64,000 bases of DNA from CBDDIP01 sp965279405 (GCA_965279405.1 OZ257157.1:5084001-5148000); one strand, 5' to 3'. Shown: positions 50,685 to 59,700, counted from the first letter of the stretch. Notes: generated by a model not told the origin, from the letters alone. Numbers and translations: made by a program.

Positions 50685-53600
50685 ATGTTGACGATTTCGG
50701 TGCTCGGCCCCGTCGAGGTTCGACGCGCCGGAGATCTCGTCACGGTGCCCGCGGGGAAGACGTCCGAGCTGCTGGTTCGCCTGGCGCTCGATGCCGGGAG
50801 CCCGGTGCGTACGGATCGGCTGGCCGAGGATCTGTGGGGCGAGGACGCCGTCAACACCAGCCGCAACACCGTGCAGTCCAAGATCGCCAAGCTGCGACGT
50901 GCGTTCGGTGACACCCCGGTCGTGGTCGGTGGCGACGGCGGCTACTTGCTCGCCGTCGACCCGCTGGAGGTCGACGCGCACGTGGTGCTGAGTCGCGCAC
51001 CGCAAGCCGTTGCGCTGCTCGACGACGGCGACGACCGTGGCGCCGCCGACCTGTGCGCATCGACGCTGCAGCTGTTCCGCGGGGAGGTGCTCGCCGCGGC
51101 CGGTGACGGCGAGTGGGTGGTTCCCCACCGCGCCCGGCTGGAGGCCGCACGGATGCAGCTCGTCGAGACGTGGTGTGCGGCACGCTTGCGGTTCAGCGAT
51201 CCGGGGGATGTCATCGGCGACCTCGAGGTGGCTGTCGCCGAGCACCCGTACCAGGAGACGCTGTGGGTGCTGCTGATCACGTCGCTGTATCGAGCCGGTC
51301 GCCAGGCCGACGCGCTGGCCGCCTACCAGCGGGTGCGCGAACGCTTGGCGGACGATCTCGGCCTCGACCCCGGCCCGCAGCTCCGCCGGCTCGAGCAGCA
51401 GGTCCTCGCTCAGGATGCAGCGCTCGCGCCGGCGATCGTGACGCCTCCCGCCGCGCCGACCGACCACTCACCGGCGGACCACGCGCCCGCCGGCAACCTG
51501 CCGTCGCTGACCACCGCGCTCGTCGGCCGCGACGCCGAGGTCTCCACGCTCACCGAGCTGATCGCCGACCACCGACTCGTCGAGATCGTCGGGCCGGGCG
51601 GCATCGGCAAGACCGCGGTCGCCATCGCCACGGCGCGTGCGGTCGACACGACCTCGTCGCTCGGCCTCGGTGGCGTGTGGCTCGCCAGGTTGGAGACGGC
51701 GGTGACGGCCGATGACGTGGTCGACGCGCTGATCGCCGCCGTGAACGTGGCCGGTGGTGAGGCGGCACTGCACGAGCGGCTGAAGGGACACCCCTCGTTG
51801 ATCGTCCTCGACAACTGCGAGCACGTCATCGATGCCGCTGCCGACCTCGTCGCTCGCCTGCTCGAGGCCGTCCCCGGCATCCGCATCCTGTGCACCAGCC
51901 AGGTGCCGCTCGACATCGACGGCGAGACGCTGTTCGAGCTGACGCCGCTGGCACTCGCCGACGCCGCCGAGCTGTTCACCGTGCGCGCGACCGCACAGCG
52001 CACCAACCGTCGCCTCAGCGAGAACCACGACGCCGTGCTCGAGCTGTGCCGCTCGCTCGACGGGCTGCCGCTGGCCATCGAGCTGGCTGCGGCTCGGACC
52101 AAGACGCTGTCGATCGAGGAGATCACTCGCCGCCTCGACGACCGCTTCAACGTCCTCCACGATCCGACCAGCCGACGACCGGAACGCCGACGCGCGCTCA
52201 AGGCCACCATTCGCTGGAGCTACGAGCTGCTGTTCCCCGACGACCAACGCGGGCTGTGGGCGTTGGCCACGTTCGCCGGTGGCGCGCCGCTCGCTGCGGT
52301 CGAGTCCGTCCTCGAAGCGCTGGGTGTGCCGGCCGCGGCGACGATCGATGTCGTCGGCCGCCTGGCCAGTCGCTCACTGGTGATCGTCGATCACGACCAG
52401 CCCGACGGCTCGGCGAGCGTCCGCTACCGGCTGCTGGACAGCGTGCGCGCCTTCGCCCTCGAAGCGATGAACCACGCCGGCGCAACCGAGACGGGCCACG
52501 GCGCGCATGCCGCGTGGTTCGCCAGCGCGTCGCAGTCGTCGACCGCCGGCGTGCGCAGCAGCGACCAGGCGCAGCACCTGGCGATGGCCCGCGCCGAGCG
52601 TGCCAACATCGATGCCGCACTGGCGTGGTGCATGGTCCACGAACCCCTCCGCGCGCTGAGCATCGTCACCGGGTTCGGCTGGGCGTGGGTGGTGCTCGGC
52701 GACAGCCGCGCCGCGCAGCGGATCCTGGCCGCGCTCGACGCCGCCGGCGACGACGCACCCGCCGATCAACGCGCCGTCGCGCTGCTGCTCGCCGGTTGGG
52801 TCGAGGCCTCGACCGGCGACCTGGCACCGGCGCGGCGTCACGTCGCCGCAGCCACGGCCATCGCCGACGAGATCGGTGATGTCGACCTGCAGGCGCGGTG
52901 CTGCTACTACCTCGCCTACGTCGTGTCGCACGACGGCGAGTTCCGTCACGCGCTGGAGCTCACCGATCGAAGCCGGATGCTCTACGACGGTCTCGATCGC
53001 GAGTGGGATCAGGCAGCCAACGGTCTGTTCGCGGCTCGCGCGGCGATCTCCGCCGGCGACGAGGAGCGCAGCGTCGCGGTGAGCGACGACGTGCAGCGCC
53101 GGCTGCGTTCCGTCGACGACCCGTGGCTCCGCACCCGCGGTGAGGCGATGCTCGGCGAGCTCGCCCGTCTGCAGCATCGCTTCGACGACGCCGTGCTGCA
53201 CATCGGACGGGCCGTGGCGACGTCGCACCGCCTCGGCTTCCTGCAGACCGAGGCGTACCAGACCGCCAGCCTCGGCCGCGCCCAGAGCCAGGCCGGTGAC
53301 GACGACGCCGGAGCGGCAACGCTCGCGCTCGCCGTCGACAAGGCGGAGGCGACCGGTGACGCACGAATGGCCGCGCTGGCCCGGGTGCACCTCGGTCGCG
53401 TCTTGCGCGCGCTCGGACAGACCGAGCGGGCACGTGCCGCACTCGAATCCGCCGCGTCGTGGCACCGTCGAGCGGGCGGCGGCGAGCAAGCCGCGCTCGG
53501 CGACTGCCTGCTCGCGGCGATGGACGCGGTCGACGGCACTCGCCAAGCCCAGCTCGATGCCGAGGCGCGGCTCCGCACGATCCTCGACGAGGCCCGCGCG

Positions 53601-53792
53601 AGCGGCGCCACGCACGTCGAGGTCTTCGCGCTGGACGCGCTGGCCCGCTGCGCGTTCGAGCGCGGGGACGCCGATGTCGCACGATCGATGTGCGAGTCAG
53701 CGGACCGGCTGATGGCGTCGGCTTCGCACTTCATCACCGAACGCGACCGCACGGACGCCCACGCGATCCGCGAGCACCGCGCTCCGTCGTGA
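50685..53792 (+). CDS. SARP-type (AfsR/BTAD) ATP-binding transcriptional regulator
   Basis: 1035 aa. An N-terminal OmpR-like winged HTH (1-92: I-S-V-L-G-P-V-E-V, S-R-N-T-V-Q-S-K-I-A-K-L-R-R-A-F-G), a BTAD domain (about 95-240: H-P-Y-Q-E-T-L-W, L-G-L-D-P-G-P-Q-L), then an NB-ARC/STAND ATPase with Walker A G-P-G-G-I-G-K-T (303-310) and L-I-V-L-D-N-C-E-H, and a C-terminal TPR region (about 630-1030). It is an activator of the AfsR class. The gene's stop overlaps the following EamA gene (GTGA), so the exporter is a probable target. Confidence 0.93.
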   Translation: MLTISVLGPVEVRRAGDLVTVPAGKTSELLVRLALDAGSPVRTDRLAEDLWGEDAVNTSRNTVQSKIAKLRRAFGDTPVVVGGDGGYLLAVDPLEVDAHVVLSRAPQAVALLDDGDDRGAADLCASTLQLFRGEVLAAAGDGEWVVPHRARLEAARMQLVETWCAARLRFSDPGDVIGDLEVAVAEHPYQETLWVLLITSLYRAGRQADALAAYQRVRERLADDLGLDPGPQLRRLEQQVLAQDAALAPAIVTPPAAPTDHSPADHAPAGNLPSLTTALVGRDAEVSTLTELIADHRLVEIVGPGGIGKTAVAIATARAVDTTSSLGLGGVWLARLETAVTADDVVDALIAAVNVAGGEAALHERLKGHPSLIVLDNCEHVIDAAADLVARLLEAVPGIRILCTSQVPLDIDGETLFELTPLALADAAELFTVRATAQRTNRRLSENHDAVLELCRSLDGLPLAIELAAARTKTLSIEEITRRLDDRFNVLHDPTSRRPERRRALKATIRWSYELLFPDDQRGLWALATFAGGAPLAAVESVLEALGVPAAATIDVVGRLASRSLVIVDHDQPDGSASVRYRLLDSVRAFALEAMNHAGATETGHGAHAAWFASASQSSTAGVRSSDQAQHLAMARAERANIDAALAWCMVHEPLRALSIVTGFGWAWVVLGDSRAAQRILAALDAAGDDAPADQRAVALLLAGWVEASTGDLAPARRHVAAATAIADEIGDVDLQARCCYYLAYVVSHDGEFRHALELTDRSRMLYDGLDREWDQAANGLFAARAAISAGDEERSVAVSDDVQRRLRSVDDPWLRTRGEAMLGELARLQHRFDDAVLHIGRAVATSHRLGFLQTEAYQTASLGRAQSQAGDDDAGAATLALAVDKAEATGDARMAALARVHLGRVLRALGQTERARAALESAASWHRRAGGGEQAALGDCLLAAMDAVDGTRQAQLDAEARLRTILDEARASGATHVEVFALDALARCAFERGDADVARSMCESADRLMASASHFITERDRTDAHAIREHRAPS

Positions 53793-54697
53793 CCGTCGAG
53801 CTGTCCTCCAGGCGCTCCGCTGCCGTCAGCGCCAAGACGCTCGGCGTGCTCGCCGTCGCCGGCGTGGTCGTCGCCTTCTCGCTCAGCTCGACGCTCGCCA
53901 AACGGGCGCACACGCCCGGAGTGCTCATCGCGTTCTGGAGGCTGGCGATCGTCAGCGTCGTCTGGAACGTGTACGTCCGGGCGACCGGTCGACGCGTGAC
54001 GTGGCACGACGTGCGCCAGGCGGCAGTGCCGGGCGTCTGCTTCGGTCTCAACCTCGCCGTCTTCTTCGCCGGTGCGACGAACAACAGCGTCGCCAACGCG
54101 GCGCTGATCGGCTCGCTGTCGCCGTTCCTGATCGTCCCGCTCGCAGCGCAGCTGTTCAAGGAGCACGTCCGCCCGCGTGCGCTCGCGTTCGCGCTCGTCG
54201 CGTTCGGTGGCCTGGCGCTCGTGCTGTTCAACGCACCGCCCGCCGGCGACGCCACCGCACGCGGCAACGTCTTCGGGTTCCTCGCCATGTTGCTGTGGAC
54301 CGCCTACGTCATCTCGGCGCGCCACTTCCGACGCGACATGGACGTCGCCGTCTTCATGGCGACGATCAGCCCGATCGCGGTCGTGGCCGTGCTGCCACTG
54401 GCGATCGTCAACGGTGACGTCCTCGACGTGAGCCGGACCGGCTGGACGTACGTGATCATCCTCACCTTCCTCACCGGTGTCGCCGCTCACGGGATGATGG
54501 TCTTCGCCCAGAAGTCGATCGCCATCGGCACGATCGGGATCACCCAGGTGATCCAGCCGCCGCTGGCCTTCGTGTGGTCGTTCGTGCTGCTCGACGAACG
54601 GCTCAACGGGTGGCAGGTCGTCGGCATCACTGTGGTCCTCTGCGGCCTGCTCGCGTTCCTGGTCTCGAACCAGCGCAGCCTCACCCGCGCGAGCTGA
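53789..54697 (+). CDS. EamA/DMT-family transporter
   Basis: 302 aa with ten hydrophobic segments in two EamA repeats of about 140 residues: the first begins L-A-V-A-G-V-V-V-A-F-S, the second G-N-V-F-G-F-L-A-M-L-L-W-T-A-Y. The C-terminal E-R-L-N-G-W-Q-V-V-G signature is typical of DMT permeases, and the motif P-P-L-A-F-V-W-S precedes it. It exports or imports amino-acid-like or drug-like metabolites. The GTG start at 53789 overlaps the SARP stop by 4 bases. Confidence 0.9.
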   Translation: MTVELSSRRSAAVSAKTLGVLAVAGVVVAFSLSSTLAKRAHTPGVLIAFWRLAIVSVVWNVYVRATGRRVTWHDVRQAAVPGVCFGLNLAVFFAGATNNSVANAALIGSLSPFLIVPLAAQLFKEHVRPRALAFALVAFGGLALVLFNAPPAGDATARGNVFGFLAMLLWTAYVISARHFRRDMDVAVFMATISPIAVVAVLPLAIVNGDVLDVSRTGWTYVIILTFLTGVAAHGMMVFAQKSIAIGTIGITQVIQPPLAFVWSFVLLDERLNGWQVVGITVVLCGLLAFLVSNQRSLTRAS

Positions 54698-54723
54698 CGA
54701 ACGTCCCGATCTACGCTCGGCAG

Positions 54724-55908
54724 ATGCGGGGGCGTGCGGCATGGGTCAGCTCGACGGTGGCGGGCCTGACGCTGCTGGCCCTGCCGCTCGCCGGTTGCAG
54801 CTCGTCGGGCTCGGCCGGCGCGTCGTGCGATCCGCCGAAGCCCGCAACGGCCGCGCCGGTCGGTGTCGACGGTGGCAGCGTGGCGCCGACCAAGTCGTCG
54901 ATGACCCTCGAGGGGCACGAGAACAACGTCAACGTCGCCTCGTACAGCTCGGATGGCTCCCAGGTGCTGACCACCAGCCTCGGCCTCGTGCGCATCTGGG
55001 ACGTCGCCACCGGTGAGGTCACTGCGGTCGTCAGCACCGACCCGGCGGTGCTGGTCGACGGCGCTTCGTTCAGCCCGGACGGCACGGCGGTCCTGATCCA
55101 CGCCAAGGGAGTCGCTCAGCTGGTGGACATCGCCACGGGCGAGATCCGTGCCACGTACCCGATCGATTCGCCGAACGTCACCTCGTCGAGGTTCAGCCCG
55201 GACGGCACGAAGGTGATCGTCACGACGATGAACCCGACGGCTCGGCTCGCGGATGCGGCCACGGGCGCCGAGCTGCTCCGGCTCGGCGGTCACACCGGCG
55301 GGACGCTCGATGCCGACTTCAGCTTCGATGGCGAGCGGATCGTCACGGCCGGCCTCGACGGGCTCGCCCACACCGTGAACCTGTCGACGGGCGCGTTCGA
55401 GCACGAGCTCGACTGCCGGCACGGCGGTGACGGCATCGGCGAAGCGACGTTCAGCCCCGACGGGACGCGCATCGTCACGGTGCAGTTCCAGCGCGTGCAC
55501 CTGTGGAACGCAGCGACCGGCAAGCTCGAGCGGACGCTTTCGCCCGTCCTCGGTGATTTCCTCGGTGCCGTTCGATTCGGCACCTTCAGCCCCGACGGCA
55601 GCCGCGTCGCGATCGCCGTGGACGACGAGGTGCAGGTGTTCGACGCGCAGTCGGGCGACCTGATGCTGAGGTTCACGGGCCACACCGGACGCGTGCAGTC
55701 CATCGAGTTCAGCCCCGAAGGGTCGACGCTCCTGACCTCCAGCGAGGACATGACCGCAAAGCGCTGGAACGCCACGACCGGAGCGATTGTGCAGTCGTTC
55801 GACGGTCACACCGCCGGGGTCAACGACGCCCGGTTCAGCCCTGACGGCGCGACGATCCTGACCTGCAGCGACGACCGCACCGCACGGATCTGGCCGGTCA
55901 GCGGCTGA
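54724..55908 (+). CDS. WD40-repeat lipoprotein
   Basis: 394-aa exported lipoprotein: basic n-region, hydrophobic core and lipobox L-P-L-A-G-C (Cys25). The mature part is a beta-propeller with eight F-S-P-D-G-like turns (Y-S-S-D-G-S-Q, F-S-P-D-G-T-A, F-S-P-D-G-T-K, F-S-F-D-G-E-R, F-S-P-D-G-T-R, F-S-P-D-G-S-R, F-S-P-E-G-S-T, F-S-P-D-G-A-T) and R-I-W-D/W-N strands. It probably serves as a protein-interaction scaffold at the cell surface. ATG 54724 is 26 bases after EamA. Its TGA abuts the TGA of the convergent thioesterase (TGATCA). Confidence 0.88.
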   Translation: MRGRAAWVSSTVAGLTLLALPLAGCSSSGSAGASCDPPKPATAAPVGVDGGSVAPTKSSMTLEGHENNVNVASYSSDGSQVLTTSLGLVRIWDVATGEVTAVVSTDPAVLVDGASFSPDGTAVLIHAKGVAQLVDIATGEIRATYPIDSPNVTSSRFSPDGTKVIVTTMNPTARLADAATGAELLRLGGHTGGTLDADFSFDGERIVTAGLDGLAHTVNLSTGAFEHELDCRHGGDGIGEATFSPDGTRIVTVQFQRVHLWNAATGKLERTLSPVLGDFLGAVRFGTFSPDGSRVAIAVDDEVQVFDAQSGDLMLRFTGHTGRVQSIEFSPEGSTLLTSSEDMTAKRWNATTGAIVQSFDGHTAGVNDARFSPDGATILTCSDDRTARIWPVSG

Positions 55909-56709
55909 TCAACCCGTGTAGCGGGTGTGGAACGACTCACCGAGCGCTGTGCCGTCGGGCGCGACGATCGTGCCGTGCTCGAGCGCGAGGCCACCGGTGC
56001 TGTGCTCGACCTCGAACCGACCGGCCAGCCACTCGTCGTCGCCCAGCTGGCGGAAGGTGCGGTGGAGGTGCACGGTGAAGTCGACGCTCACCCCACCGGT
56101 CGGCGGGTCGACCCGGGTGAACGGCGACGGCGGGAACCAGTCGAGCAGCATCGTGAGCCAGGCCGCATCGATCGGTCGCGGCTCGATCGGTCGCACGTAA
56201 CCGCCGAGCCGAGCGCGCTCCTGCTTCGAGAACGGCATGCCCGACGGGTCCATCCGGACGACGGCGTGCTCGAAGTGACGGATTCCGGGCGGCGGGTTGT
56301 TCGGCAGGCATCGCTCCATCGGTGCCAGCCCGAGGTCGGTCGAGCCACCCCACTCAGTGCCGACGACCGCAGTGGTCGACGTGACTCGCGCCGTCGCAAC
56401 TTCGCCGTGCTCCTGCTGCAGTGAGACGCTGACGACGTCGATGGTGCGCCCCGACCGGACCGGTGTGACGACGATCGTCGCCGGACCGACCTTGCCGGGT
56501 CGCAGGAAGCTCACCGTCGCCGTGCGCACGAACCGCTCGTCGAGACCAGCCTCGACGGCGCGCACGATCAGTGCAGCCATGTAGCCGCCATGCACACCGC
56601 GCAGCGAGCTCCACTCCTCGGCGAGCTGCACGGTGAACCGCCCAGGGACTTCGGGGTCGACATCGACGGCCGTGGTGCGATCGAAGGTGGTCAGCAGCGT
56701 CTCGGTCAT
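55909..56709 (-). CDS. Double-hotdog acyl-CoA thioesterase-like protein
   Basis: 266-aa protein with two hotdog modules (TesB-like): the first contains L-R-G-V-H-G-G-Y-M-A-A-L and F-L-R-P-G-K-V-G-P; the second has W-L-T-M-L-L-D-W-F-P-P and V-S-V-D-F-T-V-H-L-H-R. It hydrolyses acyl-CoA; specificity unknown. The ATG at 56709 appears to be at the very 5' end of the message, since a TATAAT -10 lies nine bases upstream. Convergent with the WD40 gene. Confidence 0.85.
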   Translation of the reverse strand: MTETLLTTFDRTTAVDVDPEVPGRFTVQLAEEWSSLRGVHGGYMAALIVRAVEAGLDERFVRTATVSFLRPGKVGPATIVVTPVRSGRTIDVVSVSLQQEHGEVATARVTSTTAVVGTEWGGSTDLGLAPMERCLPNNPPPGIRHFEHAVVRMDPSGMPFSKQERARLGGYVRPIEPRPIDAAWLTMLLDWFPPSPFTRVDPPTGGVSVDFTVHLHRTFRQLGDDEWLAGRFEVEHSTGGLALEHGTIVAPDGTALGESFHTRYTG

Positions 56710-56729
56710 TGGTACATATTATATACCAA
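56709..56729 (-). promoter_or_regulatory. AT-rich palindrome forming a leaderless promoter
   Basis: The minus strand from 56729 begins TTGGTATATAATATG and ends TACCAA, a 21-bp palindrome with 6-bp perfect arms TTGGTA/TACCAA. It contains TATAAT (56723-56718), nine bases before the ATG of the thioesterase (56709), the spacing of leaderless actinobacterial mRNAs. It is the most AT-rich spot in the window. A repressor at the palindrome would block the -10. Confidence 0.65.
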
Positions 56730-56737
56730 CTGATGGA

Positions 56738-57148
56738 TCAGGCGAATCGAATGGCGATCTCGTCGAAGAAGGCGTTCGCCAGTGCGAGGAACTGGGCCTC
56801 GGTCATGCGAACCACATCGCCGACCTCCAGACCGAGCACGGACGTCGCCGGATCGAGCTTGATCTGCTTGTCCTTCACGAGATGACCGCCGTGCTCGACG
56901 ATCGAGGTGGTCAGCATCCGCACCTCGTTGAGCGGGTTGCCGTCCTTGCCCTCCTGCCCGCGCAGGCGGTGCACGAACATCTGGTCCAGCGCCAGGACCA
57001 GGTTGTTGAAGAACCGGTGCTCGAAACGCTCACGCGCGGCCGACGGTTCGGCAGGCGCGATCAACGCGCGGTACGTGGACAGCTGCTCGTCGATCAGCTC
57101 CCGGCACCGGACGATGTGGCCCTGGCTGTACGTGTTCACACCCAACAT
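56738..57148 (-). CDS. Hypothetical helical protein
   Basis: 136 aa, predicted all-helical: I-V-R-C-R-E-L-I-D-E-Q-L-S-T-Y-R at the N-terminus, H-R-F-F-N-N-L-V-L-A-L-D-Q-M-F-V-H in the middle, and a C-terminal M-T-E-A-Q-F-L-A-L-A-N-A-F-F-D-E-I. A conserved-looking R-G-Q-E-G-K-D-G-N-P-L-N-E-V-R-M-L segment lies between helices. I do not recognise a family. It is divergent from the ECF41 sigma gene with 83 bases between starts, so it may be in that regulon. It ends just before the thioesterase promoter. Confidence 0.65.
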   Translation of the reverse strand: MLGVNTYSQGHIVRCRELIDEQLSTYRALIAPAEPSAARERFEHRFFNNLVLALDQMFVHRLRGQEGKDGNPLNEVRMLTTSIVEHGGHLVKDKQIKLDPATSVLGLEVGDVVRMTEAQFLALANAFFDEIAIRFA

Positions 57149-57168
57149 GTCGATGGTCCTCGCATCCG

Positions 57169-57195
57169 TGTTACGTCGACCCCGGGCGGGTCGTC
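57169..57195 (+). promoter_or_regulatory. ECF41-type promoter candidate
   Basis: TGTTACG (57169-57175) followed after 16 bases by CGTC (57192-57195). ECF41 factors recognise TGTCACA at -35 and CGTC at -10, so the -35 has two mismatches. The position is good: transcription would begin near 57202, with AGGAGG (57216-57221) before the ATG at 57232. It would allow autoregulation; strength is doubtful. Confidence 0.35.
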
Positions 57196-57231
57196 AGTGC
57201 TATGACGGAACGAGCAGGAGGAAGGTGACCG

Positions 57232-58113
57232 ATGGGCGATCACGAAGTCGAGCGCGACTGGCTGGCAGCGAGGTTCGAGGAGCAACGCGGCCACTTGCGC
57301 GCCGTCGCCATGCGCATGCTCGGGTCATCGGCAGAGGCCGACGACGCAGTGCAGGAGACCTGGATCCGGCTCAGCCGCTCCGACGCCGGCGCGGTCGAGA
57401 ACCTGGCCGGCTGGCTGACCACCGTCGTCTCGCGAGTCGCGCTCGACGCGCTCCGCAGCCGTTCGACGCGCCGCGAGGAACCGGGCACGATCGAACAGGC
57501 CGAGCGCGTCGCCTACGACGCCGAGCCCGAACAGGAGGTGGTGCTGGCCGACTCGCTCGGCGCAGCGCTGCTGGTCGTGCTGGACACGCTCTCCCCCGCC
57601 GAACGGCTCGCCTTCGTGCTCCACGACATGTTCGCCGTGCCCTTCGACGACATCGCCGCCATCCTCGATCGCTCCACGGACGCGGCGAAGATGCTCGCCA
57701 GTCGCGGGCGCCGTCGCGTGCAGGGCAGCGAGGCCGGCGTCGAGGTCGATCCCGTCCGTCAACGACAGGTGGTCGACGCGTTCCTCGCCGCGTCGCGTCG
57801 CGGCGACTTCGAGGCGCTGCTCACCGTGCTGCACCCGGACGTCGTCCTGCGCGCCGACGAGGCAGGCGTGCAGATGGGCGCATTGGAGCTGATCAACGGA
57901 GCCGCCGCGGTCGCCAACGTGTTCTGCGGGCGAGCCCTCGGCGCCGAGCCGACCCTCATCGACGGCTCGGTCGGTTTGGCGTGGGCGCCGGGCGGTCGGA
58001 CCAAGGTGGTGTGGACGATCGTCGTCGCCGACGATCGCATCGTGGGCATCGACATGATCGCTGCGCCGCAGCACCTCGACGAGCTCGAGCTGCAGCACCT
58101 CGACGCGACTTGA
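57232..58113 (+). CDS. ECF sigma factor, ECF41/SigJ group (SnoaL-like C-terminal domain)
   Basis: 293 aa. Region 2 is in A-M-R-M-L-G-S-S-A-E-A-D-D-A-V-Q-E-T-W (about 25-43) and W-L-T-T-V-V-S-R-V-A-L-D; region 4 in L-S-P-A-E-R-L-A-F-V-L-H-D-M-F and P-F-D-D-I-A-A-I-L-D-R-S. The last 120 residues are a SnoaL-like domain (V-V-D-A-F-L-A-A-S-R-R-G-D-F-E-A-L-L, D-G-S-V-G-L-A-W) that controls ECF41 activity without a separate anti-sigma. ATG 57232 is preceded by AGGAGG. The usual carboxymuconolactone-decarboxylase/COE partner is not adjacent. Confidence 0.92.
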   Translation: MGDHEVERDWLAARFEEQRGHLRAVAMRMLGSSAEADDAVQETWIRLSRSDAGAVENLAGWLTTVVSRVALDALRSRSTRREEPGTIEQAERVAYDAEPEQEVVLADSLGAALLVVLDTLSPAERLAFVLHDMFAVPFDDIAAILDRSTDAAKMLASRGRRRVQGSEAGVEVDPVRQRQVVDAFLAASRRGDFEALLTVLHPDVVLRADEAGVQMGALELINGAAAVANVFCGRALGAEPTLIDGSVGLAWAPGGRTKVVWTIVVADDRIVGIDMIAAPQHLDELELQHLDAT

Positions 58114-58126
58114 GCCGCGCCGCCCG

Positions 58127-59275
58127 TCAGGCGAGTGGACCGCTGGGCCCGAAGGCCAGGCGGGCGAAGCGCTCGCCCATGCGCACGTACCCAGCCGCGT
58201 TGGGGTGCAGGTCGTCGGGCAGGTCGGCGGCGTCGTCCTCGTCGAACAGCTGCAGCCCGTCGAGGTAGTGGAGGTTGGCGTCGCCGAGTCCCCGTCGGAC
58301 CTCGACGATGCCGGCGAGCGTGGTGCGGATCTGCTGGAGCGTCAGGCAGGTGGTGCGGATCTCCTCCGCGCCGGCGACGGTGACGTACCGGCCGTCAGGG
58401 CCGGCCACGGTCGGGCCCGGTCGGTCCTCGGCGGACGGGCACCAGATCGGCGAGACGACGACGATCGGCGTGTCCGGATGGCCCTCGCGCACGGTGTCCA
58501 GGAACCCGTGCACAGCGGGACCGAACGTGCGCTGGCGCATCGTGTCGCCGTTGACGATGTTGATCCCGAGCTTGAGGCTGATGACGTCGGCCGGCTGGTC
58601 GCGGATCGTGCGAGCGACGAACTGGTCGAGCATGCACTGGCCGGCCAGCCCGAGGCTGCGCAGGTCGACACCGGCTTCACGCGCAGCGACGGCCGGCCAC
58701 GTGCCAGTGGGCGACGCGGCCTCGAAGCAGTGGCTGATCGAGCTGCCGTAGTGGATCCACCGCCGGCCCGACACCGCTGGTGCGCCATCGACGACGGCAC
58801 CGTCGTTCACACGCAACCCGCGCACCTCGACGCCGGTCCCCTGGGCCAGCCAGAGCTCGATCACCTTCATCCCGGGGACCAACCCGTCGAAGCGGATCGT
58901 CGTCGGCTGGCCGACGTCGAAGGTCAGGTCGCCGTCGCCGGGGCCGATGATGCTGATCAGGTTGCCGTCGGTGGTCGACCGCTGTTCGACCAGCGCCCCG
59001 TCGACGACGAGGTCGAAGACCGCCGGCCGGACCGGGTTCGGGCTGATCCTGATCAGCGTGAGCATGACGTCGAGCGCGATCGTCGTGGCATCCGTGGCGA
59101 ACCGCATCCGAACGCCGGACGGCATCTGCACCATGACGTCCATGAACAGATCGGGGATCTGTGGGCGCGTCCACGCCGGCAGACGGCGCGGGATCACACC
59201 ACCCCCTGCGGTCGGATCGAGGTCGAGCGCACCGATGAACTCCACGGCTCCATCGACCAGCGCGACGTCGTTCAT
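58127..59275 (-). CDS. SGNH/GDSL-like hydrolase
   Basis: 382 aa. An N-terminal beta-sandwich of about 160 residues (as in carbohydrate esterases) precedes an SGNH domain: nucleophile Ser in I-H-Y-G-S-S-I-S-H, oxyanion residues in L-G-L-A-G-Q-C and K-L-G-I-N-I-V-N, and the catalytic pair in D-D-L-H-P-N. It probably removes acetyl or other acyl groups from sugars. No signal peptide. ATG 59275 shares its first base with the stop codon of the upstream gene (TGATG). Confidence 0.87.
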   Translation of the reverse strand: MNDVALVDGAVEFIGALDLDPTAGGGVIPRRLPAWTRPQIPDLFMDVMVQMPSGVRMRFATDATTIALDVMLTLIRISPNPVRPAVFDLVVDGALVEQRSTTDGNLISIIGPGDGDLTFDVGQPTTIRFDGLVPGMKVIELWLAQGTGVEVRGLRVNDGAVVDGAPAVSGRRWIHYGSSISHCFEAASPTGTWPAVAAREAGVDLRSLGLAGQCMLDQFVARTIRDQPADVISLKLGINIVNGDTMRQRTFGPAVHGFLDTVREGHPDTPIVVVSPIWCPSAEDRPGPTVAGPDGRYVTVAGAEEIRTTCLTLQQIRTTLAGIVEVRRGLGDANLHYLDGLQLFDEDDAADLPDDLHPNAAGYVRMGERFARLAFGPSGPLA

Positions 59276-59700
59276 CAGCCCAGGGCCTGCTTCCAGGCCT
59301 TGCCCTTCTTGCGACCGGTGAACAGCGAGATCGTCTGGCTGATCGATCCGCCCGACGGGTAGTCGAGGCTGATCAACCACGACGGCGCGTCGGCGCCGGG
59401 GCCGGTGACCTCGACGACGCTGCCGCCGTAGAGCTTCGGCCACGAGGCGGTGAACGAGCCCTTCGCCCATCGGAACACGTCGACCGCTTCACCGGCCTTC
59501 AAACGGGCGGTGAGGCCCTCGGTGCCGAGGCGCTTCTCGACCCAGCCGAGCGCTGCGTCACCGGCCAGTGCGCCGAGCGTGAACGAGAGGGTGCCCGTGG
59601 CCGCGTCCCAGGCCAACGTGCCGGCGACGGGGAACGGGTTGAGCTTGTTCTGCAGCGCCCAGGACTCCTCGGTCAGGTTGCCAGCCGTGTCATCGGTCAT
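59275..59700 (-). CDS. Hypothetical small beta-rich protein
   Basis: 141-aa protein, probably beta-rich: L-A-W-D-A-A-T-G-T-L-S-F-T-L-G-A-L-A-G-D, V-D-V-F-R-W-A-K-G-S-F-T-A-S-W, and a basic end (R-K-K-G-K-A-W-K-Q). The middle resembles PH-like or small surface-binding domains but I cannot assign a family. It is transcribed with the SGNH hydrolase and its start is one base from the longest GH130 frame on the other strand. Confidence 0.6.
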   Translation of the reverse strand: MTDDTAGNLTEESWALQNKLNPFPVAGTLAWDAATGTLSFTLGALAGDAALGWVEKRLGTEGLTARLKAGEAVDVFRWAKGSFTASWPKLYGGSVVEVTGPGADAPSWLISLDYPSGGSISQTISLFTGRKKGKAWKQALG

